From the NCBI GenBank assembly GCA_029261955.1, contig JAJDAI010000379.1, positions 1-9,575 of the forward strand: a stretch of 9,575 bases of DNA, written 5' to 3'. Made by a program: the position numbers and the translations under genes. Positions within the stretch are counted from its first letter, which is position 1, and each line of letters begins with the position of its first letter. Below the pieces are notes generated by a model. It searched no databases. It worked only from the letters and a program-made list of their open reading frames with translations, and was not told the DNA's origin. The DNA is from Deltaproteobacteria bacterium. Its GTDB lineage: Bacteria; Myxococcota_A; UBA796; UBA9615. Shown one piece after another: positions 1 to 5,768 of this stretch.

Positions 1-248
1 ACGACGACGCGGCATACGACGACGACGCGGCAGACGACGACGACGCGGCGGACGACGACGACGCGGCCGATGACGACGACGCGGCGGACGACGACGACGC
101 GGCCAGTGACGACGACGACGACGACACCGACGGGGGACGCAACAGCGCCCGCGGCGGCTGCGCCTGCGACGCCTCCGCGACTTCGGGCAGCTCCAGCTGG
201 ATGTTGGCCCTGCTCGGCTTCGGGGTCCTGGTCCGCCGGCGCCGCTGA
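1..248 (+). CDS. C-terminal end of a MYXO-CTERM surface-anchored protein with an acidic DDDDAA-repeat stalk (5' truncated by window)
   Basis: The frame starting at base 3 is open from the window edge to TGA at 246-248, giving 81 residues without a start codon, so only the C-terminus is visible. It begins with tandem DDDDAA hexapeptides (bases 3-104), then an S-D6-T-D stretch. The end is a tripartite sorting signal: a small-residue/Cys segment GGCACDAS (Cys codons at 159-161 and 165-167), a hydrophobic helix from about base 198 (WMLALLGFGVLV) and four terminal arginines at 234-245. That is the layout of MYXO-CTERM, a signal known in myxobacteria to be recognised and cleaved by myxosortase enzymes, with anchoring on the cell surface through the conserved Cys region. 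The Asp-rich run is probably a charged, possibly Ca2+-binding spacer between an unseen exported domain and the envelope (inference). The gene converges on the histidine kinase gene with 12 bases between the stop codons. The function of the missing N-terminal part cannot be told. Confidence 0.85.
   Translation, partial: DDAAYDDDAADDDDAADDDDAADDDDAADDDDAASDDDDDDTDGGRNSARGGCACDASATSGSSSWMLALLGFGVLVRRRR
3..104 (+). repeat. 18-bp coding tandem repeat (DDDDAA units)
   Basis: Five full 18-base units (15-32, 33-50, 51-68, 69-86, 87-104) follow a partial one at 3-14. Each encodes D-D-D-D-A-A, except that the first full unit starts with Tyr (YDDDAA). The third base of the second Ala codon varies between units (gca, gcg, gcc), and one Asp is gat instead of gac, so the units are similar but not identical. 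The array continues off the left edge, so its true copy number is unknown. Such arrays change length easily by slippage or recombination, in steps that keep the frame. Confidence 0.9.
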
Positions 249-255
249 GGCCGTG

Positions 256-269
256 GCCCGCTAGCGGGC
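256..269. terminator. Perfect 14-bp palindrome between convergent genes (possible bidirectional terminator)
   Basis: GCCCGCTAGCGGGC reads the same on both strands and would fold as a 5-bp GC stem with a CTAG loop. It lies 7 bases after the stop of the plus-strand MYXO-CTERM gene and contains the TAG stop of the minus-strand kinase gene (261-263). Position and symmetry suit transcription ending from both sides. However, neither strand has a T-tract after the stem and the stem is short, so this is a weak call. Confidence 0.3.
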
Positions 270-1625
270 GGGCAGATCGAAGCGGAAGGTCGAGCCTTCA
301 CCGAATCGTGACTCGACCCAGAGCGTGCCGCCGTGGGCTTCCACGAGCCGGCGCGTGATGGCGAGCCCCAGGCCGGTCGAGGGCTGGTTCGAGTCGACGC
401 GCGCGCCCCGACCGAAGGGCGCGAAGAGCACCGGCAGGTCCTCCTCGACGATGCCGCAGCCGGTGTCGATGACCGACACGAGGAAGCGCCCGCCCGCCTC
501 CCGGACCTCGATGACGACCGGCTGGCCCGGCTCGCTGTACTTCACCGCGTTGCCCACCAGGTTCTGGAGCGTCTGGTCCAGGCGGTGCGGGTCGGCGTCC
601 ACGCGGGCCTCCTGCGCGAGCACCTCCAGCCGAACCTCGACGCCCCGGGCCCGGCCCATGAGTTGGAGCGTGGGCAGCGCGCCCCGCAGGTGCTCGACCA
701 GGTCCAGAGATCGCAGGTCCAGCTCCAGGTGGCCCGACTCGACGAGGCTGGCGTCCAGCAGGTCGTTGACCAGCACGATCATCTGCTCCGAGGCGCGGTG
801 AATCGGCTGGAGCATCTCCCGGGCGGTCTCGGGCAGGTCGACCCCGACGTCCTCGAGCAGGAGCTCGGCGTAGGTGCGGATCACCATCAGCGGGCTGCGC
901 ATGTCGTGCGCGGCCATGCCGAGGAAGCGGTTGCGGAGCTCGTTGAGCTGGAGCAGCTCGTTGTAGAGGCGGCCCTTCTCGACCACCGTCGCGAGGTGCC
1001 CGGCGATGCTCATGAAGAGGTCGACGTGCTCGTCTGCGTAGGCGCTCAGCTCGGCACTCGAGAAGAAGAGGAAGCCGATGGGCCGGCCCTGACTCAGCAG
1101 GGGGCAGGTCAGGCTCGAGCGGATCCCCTCCTCCACGATGAGGCGCGAGGAGTCGCTGTGCGGGTTCTCGGCCAGGTAGCGCGGCAGGTCGTTGAGGATG
1201 CGGGGTTCGCCCGTGTCGAGGATCGTCTGGAGGCTGCTGCCGGCCATGGGCGCGGCATAGCCGATGCCGAGGCTCAGGTCGCCGAGCTCGCTTCGCGCCC
1301 AGCGCGCCCGCAGCATGCGGCCGTCCGAGTCCAGCAGCGCGAGGCCGATGCGGTCGTAGGGGATGAGCTCGGAGAAGGCGTCGTAGACGTGGTCGCAGAC
1401 CTCGTCGAGCAAGACGCCCGAGCTGATGTGCTCCGTGACCTCCCGCAGGCGATGCAGCTCGTGGAACTTGCGTTCGACCGCAAGCCCCAGCCGCTGCAGC
1501 GCGTCTCCCAAGGCGCCGATGTCGTCATCCGAGGCCGTCGGCAGCTCGACCGTGAAGTCCCCCGACTCCATCGCGAGCGCGGCTTGACGGTAGGTCTCGA
1601 TCCGAGGATCGCTCTTGTCGCTCAT
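261..1625 (-). CDS. Cytosolic HAMP-GAF sensor histidine kinase
   Basis: A 454-residue two-component sensor kinase that would autophosphorylate on His240 and pass phosphate to a response regulator not present in this window. Order of domains: a HAMP-like helix pair at about 8-58 (SGDFTVELP, then DDDIGALGDAL, as in the DExG region of HAMP); a GAF-type sensory domain at about 66-215; a HisKA helix with the H-box AAHDMRSP (His240) at about 230-300; and a HATPase domain at about 345-452 with N-box NLVGNAVKYS (355-364), G1 DTGCG (387-391), F-box FAPFGRG and G2 STGLGLAI (417-423). All catalytic motifs look intact. There is no signal peptide or membrane segment, so the protein should be cytosolic and sense an internal or diffusible signal through GAF. 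The ATG at 1625 is preceded by GGAGAGGG ending two bases upstream. It is the last gene of the minus-strand run, 80 bases after the lipoprotein gene, and may also have its own promoter there. Confidence 0.93.
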   Translation of the reverse strand: MSDKSDPRIETYRQAALAMESGDFTVELPTASDDDIGALGDALQRLGLAVERKFHELHRLREVTEHISSGVLLDEVCDHVYDAFSELIPYDRIGLALLDSDGRMLRARWARSELGDLSLGIGYAAPMAGSSLQTILDTGEPRILNDLPRYLAENPHSDSSRLIVEEGIRSSLTCPLLSQGRPIGFLFFSSAELSAYADEHVDLFMSIAGHLATVVEKGRLYNELLQLNELRNRFLGMAAHDMRSPLMVIRTYAELLLEDVGVDLPETAREMLQPIHRASEQMIVLVNDLLDASLVESGHLELDLRSLDLVEHLRGALPTLQLMGRARGVEVRLEVLAQEARVDADPHRLDQTLQNLVGNAVKYSEPGQPVVIEVREAGGRFLVSVIDTGCGIVEEDLPVLFAPFGRGARVDSNQPSTGLGLAITRRLVEAHGGTLWVESRFGEGSTFRFDLPAR

Positions 1626-1627
1626 AG

Positions 1628-1635
1628 CCCTCTCC
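1628..1635 (-). promoter_or_regulatory. Shine-Dalgarno of the histidine kinase gene
   Basis: On the minus strand GGAGAGGG stands two bases before the ATG at 1625-1623, with its GGAG core about six bases away. This supports the ATG as the true start. It is the clearest unpaired ribosome site among the minus-strand genes here. The remaining 1636-1705 gap shows only a small CGATATCG palindrome (1644-1651) and no promoter I can defend. Confidence 0.6.
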
Positions 1636-1705
1636 AGCCCTGACGATATCGGGCGGACGAAAGCTGTGGAGCGGCCTTCGGGGGTGTCGGGCCTGCCGTG
1701 CTCGA

Positions 1706-2281
1706 TCAGCGGAAGAGTTCGCGCCCCGGCACGCTCGGCTCTGCGCTCACGACCCGATCGGCCTCGTCCAGGACGAAGGCGACGGGCGCCCCATTGATCC
1801 AGCGCGCGTACTCTGCTGGATCGGTGAGCTCGATGAGGTGATCCCCCGCCTGCTCACCGCGCCGCCAGCGCAGCTGCACCCGGAACGAGTCCAGGCGCCG
1901 GACGCGGTGGTTTCCGAGCTCGCCCAGCTCCTCGGGGTCCTGCGGCTCGCCCTCGCCGGCCGCGACGACCCGGCGGGCTTCGGTCCAGTGCCGGGAGCGG
2001 TAGCGGCACCACTCCGAGGGCAGCGGATCGTCCTTGCTGCGCTGCTTCTGCACGCAGCCGAGCAGGCCGTCGTTGCCGGGCACGGCCCCCTCCCCCGCTG
2101 TGGGCAGGCGGCTCGGGCGCCGGGGGACGTTGGCGCGCCAGCCCTGCGAGATCGTGACCTCGAAGGCCTCGATGATCACATCGCGCTGCCAGCTGCGACC
2201 GACCACTTCGCCCGTGACCGGCGGCGGCGGCAGGAAGCTGCAGCCACAGACCAGCAGGACCGCCAGGACCCCGAGCCTCAC
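1706..2281 (-). CDS. Conserved hypothetical lipoprotein with W-x-R...IE motif
   Basis: A 191-residue predicted lipoprotein of unknown function. The GTG start at 2281-2279 was chosen because it overlaps the TGA of the upstream gene as GTGA, a classic translational-coupling overlap, and because the next residues form a lipoprotein signal: MRLGVLAVLLVCGC, with lipobox Cys14 (Cys12 also nearby). A much longer open frame runs upstream to 2716, but it is only antisense-like noise over the neighbouring gene. After a Pro-rich linker (SFLPPPP), the body has VVGRSWQRDVIIEAFEV, then GW, a WCRYRSRHWTEARRVVAAG segment and a late RVRRLDSFRVQL strand. From memory, this fits a widespread uncharacterised family with the pattern W-x-R-x-I-x-I-E ... 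W ... P ... Y-x-W ... R ... G ... R ... Y-x-V; that match was not searched. Cys76 and Cys92 could pair if exported. It probably sits in the inner or outer membrane facing the periplasm. Confidence 0.75.
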   Translation of the reverse strand: MRLGVLAVLLVCGCSFLPPPPVTGEVVGRSWQRDVIIEAFEVTISQGWRANVPRRPSRLPTAGEGAVPGNDGLLGCVQKQRSKDDPLPSEWCRYRSRHWTEARRVVAAGEGEPQDPEELGELGNHRVRRLDSFRVQLRWRRGEQAGDHLIELTDPAEYARWINGAPVAFVLDEADRVVSAEPSVPGRELFR

Positions 2282-2859
2282 GCCAGCCACGCTCCCGGCC
2301 AGGCGGTGCAGACCGCGTCGATGGGTTGGTCTTTCAAGTGGGCCACGCAGAGCTCGATCTCGGCCGAGCGGCGCGGGTCGAGGGTCTCCGGCGAGGCCAC
2401 GCAGATCTGGAAGCCGGCCTCGCGAAGGGCCAGCAGGTCCTCGCGCGGCGGCAGGCCGTCGATGCCCTCCAACCAGACCCAGCCGGCCCGGCCCGCCAGG
2501 GCGAGGGCGCCGCTGGCCGCTTCGTAGTCGGAGACGCGCACGGCACAGCGCCCCTCCCCCGCCGCGGTCGTTCGCAGGATCGACGGCCGGTCCGGCCCAC
2601 AGAGCAGGTAGTGCTCGATGCCGCGCGCCTTCACCTGGGCCAGGGCGGCGTGCTCCAGGCCCGTCTCGCAGAGCCGCACGATCAGCATCCGGTGGCGGTA
2701 GGACTCGAGCCACCACTCGAAGAGCTCGCCCTCGGCGAAGGCCTCCGACGCGGCGACCAGCCGGTCCTTGTGCGCGCGCACGTAGACCTCGACGCCCAGC
2801 GCCGGGTCGGTCTCGTCCAGGGCGCGGCGGGTGCAGACGCGGTGGCGAACGACGATCAC
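2278..2859 (-). CDS. GDPD-like TIM-barrel protein, probably catalytically degenerate
   Basis: A 193-residue cytosolic protein without signal peptide. The GTG start at 2859-2857 is forced: an in-frame TAG lies three codons upstream. No strong Shine-Dalgarno is visible, so it may depend on coupling to the M16 gene ending 25 bases before. The sequence layout resembles short glycerophosphodiester phosphodiesterase-like proteins: RHR near the N-terminus (5-7), GVEVYVR (22-28), then WWLESYRHRMLIV, GLE, a GEGRCAVRVSDYE block (101-113), WVWLEGI (127-133), GFQICVASPETL (149-160) and DAVCTAWPGAW near the C-terminus. In active relatives the second motif is E-x-D and the following strand ends in His-Asp. 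Here these are E-V-Tyr26 and Ser38-Glu39. The fold therefore looks kept but the metal-binding and catalytic positions look lost, suggesting a binding or regulatory role (inference). Its stop overlaps the start of the lipoprotein gene. Family assignment is by pattern recall only. Confidence 0.7.
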   Translation of the reverse strand: MIVVRHRVCTRRALDETDPALGVEVYVRAHKDRLVAASEAFAEGELFEWWLESYRHRMLIVRLCETGLEHAALAQVKARGIEHYLLCGPDRPSILRTTAAGEGRCAVRVSDYEAASGALALAGRAGWVWLEGIDGLPPREDLLALREAGFQICVASPETLDPRRSAEIELCVAHLKDQPIDAVCTAWPGAWLA

Positions 2860-2884
2860 GGGGCCAGTCTACTGGCGGCCGGAG

Positions 2885-5719
2885 CTACTCCGGTGCCCCC
2901 TCGGGCAGCAGCGTGACCTTGACCATCCGCTCGGTGTCGATGAAGGCCTTCGCCGCGTCGTGCAGGTACTGGGGCGTGATCTTGTCGTCGAGCGACCAGT
3001 AGTGCTTCAGGGCCGAGCGGGGCTCGCCGCGCTGCGCGTTGCCGCGGATCGCGCCCATCCAGAAGCCGTTGCTCCGGAGGCTCTCCTCCAGGCTGCGGCG
3101 CTCCTGCTCGGCGATGGCCTCGGGGTACTGGGCCTCCGGCGGGGCCGCGAGGACCTCCTGGACGACGCCCAGGGCCGCGTCGGTCAGCTCCTGCGTGCGC
3201 TCGGGGTCGCACTGGAAGTCGATGACGATCCCGTAGTCCTGGTGGGGGTGGAAGCGGTCGTTCACCCGGGCCCCGACGCTGTAGGTGCCGCCCAGGTCCT
3301 CACGAAGGACCTCGCGGAGCCGCATGCTCATGTACTTGCCGAGCATGCGCAGCTGGTGGCGGGAGTCGGGGGTGCTCTCGAAGTCGCCGGAGAAGCGCAT
3401 GCGCACCCGCGCCTTGGGCTCCAGGCCCTTGATGACGGTCTCCTCGTGCAGGCCCTCGGCCGCGCGCTGGTTGACGTCCGTGTAGGCCACCGGCGCGCCC
3501 GCAGGCAGCGTCGCGACGTAGCGCGCGAGCAGCGGCTCCAGGCTCGCCAGGTCGATGTTGCCCACGAAGACGAACTCCGCGTCGCCCCAGTGGCTCAGCG
3601 CCTCGGCGTAGACGCGGCGGCTCGTCTCCAGGTCCATCTCCGCCAGCCGCTCGGCCGTCCAGGGGCGGGTGCGCGGGTGGTCGTTGTAGAGCAGGCGCAC
3701 AAAGGCGTCGTTGAAGGGGGTGGACGGGTCGGCGTCGCGGTTGAGCACCCACTCGCGGCGGGTCTGCGCCGTGACCTGGAAGCCCTCCTCGCTCAGGCTG
3801 GGCGTCATCACGCGGGCCCAGGCCATCTGGAGCGCCACCTCCAGGTCATCGGGGGACGCGGTCCCGCTCAGCCCCTGGCTGGTGCTGTTGACGAAGACGC
3901 CCGCCGAGGCGTTGCGACCGGCCTTCCAGCGCTGGAGCTGGCTGGCGTCGAAGGCCCCCAGGCCCGAACGGTTGGCGACATCCGTCGCGGTGTTCGCGGC
4001 CACGAAGTCTGCGTCGTCCACGCCGCCGTGCCCGCCGAAGCTGGTGCCCACGAAGCGGATCTCGTCCTGCTTGAAGTCGGTGACCTTGATGTGCACCCGC
4101 GCGCCGTTGGACAGCGTCCAGGTGTGCACGTCGAGCTCGGCGTCGTGCTCCTTGCTGGTGATGGAGCCGGGCTCGGGCAGCTCGGGCAGCAGCGGGCCGA
4201 CGTCCTCTTCGACCACCGGAGCGGCGATGTCCAGGGCGTCCACCCGCGCGACGATGGCGGCGAGGCCCTCCTCGGTGGGCAGCTCGACGCCCTCCTTCGT
4301 GGGCACGGTCGCGGTGATGACCCGGCCGACGGACGGCAGGATCTCGGTCGCGAAGGCGTTGACCTCGGCCAGGGTGAAGGCGGGCACGTAGCGCTGCACG
4401 GCGTCCCACTCCCAGTCGATGCCGGGCACGGTCTCGCCGTTGGTGAAGTTGCGCAGCAGCTCCGCCAGGACCTGGCGCGAGGGCTGCTTGTCCTTCTCCT
4501 TGAAGGCCTTCTCCATGGAGCGCACCAGCTCGGCCTTCGCGCGCTTCAGCTCCGGCTCGGTCACGCCGTGCCGCTTCATGCGCTCGACTTCGGTGAGGAG
4601 CGCCTCCAGGCCGGCGTCGGTGCCGCCGTCCTTGACCACCGTGTAGGCGCGCTGGCTGACGGTGGTGGGGTTCATGCGGCCCCCGCCGGTGCTGGCCATG
4701 AGGAAGGGCGCGTCGGGCTTCTTGGCCAGATCACCCAGGCGCTCATTGAGCACGTGCCACACGGCGCGGCCCAGGTAGGCCTCGCGGTAGCCGCGCGGCG
4801 ACTGGCGCTCCTTCTCCACCTTCTTGGTCATGACGGAGACGACCGAGTAGCGCTGCTCCGCGTCGGCGTGGGTGCCGTACAGCGTCTGGTCGTGAGAGGC
4901 GATCTGGTACTGCACGCGTGGCGGCGCGTCGGCGGGGGACTCCAGGTCGCCGAAGACCTCGGCGATCTTCGCCTGCATCGCGTCCGCATCGATGTCGCCG
5001 ACCACGTAGACCGCCATCAGGTCGGGGCGATACCAGTCCGTGTAGAAGCGGCGCGCCGCGTCCAGCTCGAAGGTCTTGAGGCTCTCCTCGGTGCCGATGG
5101 GCAGGCGCTCGGCGTGCCGGGAGCCGTGAAAGGTCAGGGGGATCAGGGCGTCCCGGGCCCGTCCACCGGCCCCTCGGGAGCGGCGCCACTCCTCCATCAC
5201 CACGCCGCGCTCCTTCTCCATCTCCTCCGAGTCGAAGGACATGCGGCTCGCCCACTCGCGCAGCACCAGGAAGCCCTTGTCGAGGATCTCGGCGTCGTCC
5301 GTGGGGACCTGGAGCTTGTAGACGGTCTCCTCGAAGGAGGTGTGCGCGTTGAGGTGCGCGCCGAACTTCGTGCCCACGGACTCGAGGTACTCGATGAGCT
5401 CGTTCTTCGGGAAGGCGGCGGTGCCGTTGAAGGCCATGTGCTCGACGTAGTGGGCGAGGCCCTGCTGGTCCTCGTCCTCCTGCACCGAGCCGGCGCGCAC
5501 GGCCATCCAGAGCTGCACGCGCTCCTGGGGCTCGGCGTTGGGCTCGACGTACCAGGTCAGCCCGTTGGGCAGCACGCCGGTGCGCACGCCCGGATCCCAG
5601 GGCATCGGCTGGTCGAGCTCGGGGAACTGCTCGGTGAGCGGGTCCGACACGGGGGCCGTGTCGGGCGTGGAGGTGGTCGCGCAGGCGGCCAGCAGCAGCA
5701 GCGGGAGAAGTCGAAGCAT
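2885..5719 (-). CDS. M16 zinc metallopeptidase lipoprotein, PqqL-like
   Basis: A 944-residue two-half M16 peptidase close to the length of E. coli PqqL. The N-terminus MLRLLPLLLLAAC is a lipoprotein signal with lipobox Cys13 and Ala at +2, so a periplasm-facing, probably outer-membrane anchor is likely. The first half has the inverted zinc motif H90-Y-V-E93-H94 and a distal ligand Glu170 in EKERGVVMEE, the spacing expected for M16, so this half looks active. It is followed by an M16_C-type segment with WYRPDLMAVYVVGDID (about 227-242). The second half lacks HxxEH, as usual, but keeps the substrate-binding Arg/Tyr region RLREVLREDLGGTYSV at about 800-815. M16 enzymes form a clam-shell chamber that degrades unfolded peptides. 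The ATG at 5719 has GAGGG six bases upstream, but both lie inside a strong hairpin (see 5716-5753). The gene follows the large repeat protein by 49 bases and precedes the GDPD-like gene by 25. Confidence 0.93.
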   Translation of the reverse strand: MLRLLPLLLLAACATTSTPDTAPVSDPLTEQFPELDQPMPWDPGVRTGVLPNGLTWYVEPNAEPQERVQLWMAVRAGSVQEDEDQQGLAHYVEHMAFNGTAAFPKNELIEYLESVGTKFGAHLNAHTSFEETVYKLQVPTDDAEILDKGFLVLREWASRMSFDSEEMEKERGVVMEEWRRSRGAGGRARDALIPLTFHGSRHAERLPIGTEESLKTFELDAARRFYTDWYRPDLMAVYVVGDIDADAMQAKIAEVFGDLESPADAPPRVQYQIASHDQTLYGTHADAEQRYSVVSVMTKKVEKERQSPRGYREAYLGRAVWHVLNERLGDLAKKPDAPFLMASTGGGRMNPTTVSQRAYTVVKDGGTDAGLEALLTEVERMKRHGVTEPELKRAKAELVRSMEKAFKEKDKQPSRQVLAELLRNFTNGETVPGIDWEWDAVQRYVPAFTLAEVNAFATEILPSVGRVITATVPTKEGVELPTEEGLAAIVARVDALDIAAPVVEEDVGPLLPELPEPGSITSKEHDAELDVHTWTLSNGARVHIKVTDFKQDEIRFVGTSFGGHGGVDDADFVAANTATDVANRSGLGAFDASQLQRWKAGRNASAGVFVNSTSQGLSGTASPDDLEVALQMAWARVMTPSLSEEGFQVTAQTRREWVLNRDADPSTPFNDAFVRLLYNDHPRTRPWTAERLAEMDLETSRRVYAEALSHWGDAEFVFVGNIDLASLEPLLARYVATLPAGAPVAYTDVNQRAAEGLHEETVIKGLEPKARVRMRFSGDFESTPDSRHQLRMLGKYMSMRLREVLREDLGGTYSVGARVNDRFHPHQDYGIVIDFQCDPERTQELTDAALGVVQEVLAAPPEAQYPEAIAEQERRSLEESLRSNGFWMGAIRGNAQRGEPRSALKHYWSLDDKITPQYLHDAAKAFIDTERMVKVTLLPEGAPE

Positions 5720-5753
5720 CGTGTGCCCTCGGGGGCTGAGGGCGACACGATGC
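5716..5753 (-). promoter_or_regulatory. Hairpin enclosing the Shine-Dalgarno and start codon of the M16 gene
   Basis: Bases 5716-5730 pair with 5738-5753 in 15 Watson-Crick pairs with one unpaired base (5744) and a 7-base loop (5731-5737). On the minus strand the 3' arm contains GAGGG (5730-5726) and the ATG (5719-5717) of the M16 gene, and the 5' arm carries the complementary CATCGTGT and GCCCTC. Folded, the ribosome could not reach this start. The stem begins 15 bases after the TGA of the upstream repeat-protein gene, so it could also end or slow transcription of that gene, although no T-tract follows. I checked the pairing base by base. The regulatory role is inference. Confidence 0.7.
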
Positions 5754-5768
5754 CAGAGGGTCAGGGGA

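Noticed and set aside
70..264. Short Thr/Pro/Ala-rich plus-strand frame at the left end
   Set aside because: It is an off-frame reading of the DDDDAA repeats. The frame ending at 248 gives a recognisable MYXO-CTERM tail.
333..1643. Open frame of 436 codons on the plus strand opposite the histidine kinase gene
   Set aside because: All kinase motifs lie on the minus strand. The plus-strand product is Arg/Val/His-rich without recognisable structure, as expected of an antisense shadow.
2282..2716. Upstream extension of the lipoprotein reading frame to an earlier start
   Set aside because: The extension is Arg/Gly/Pro-rich antisense-like sequence overlapping the whole GDPD-like gene. The GTG at 2281 gives a proper lipoprotein signal and a 4-base stop/start overlap.
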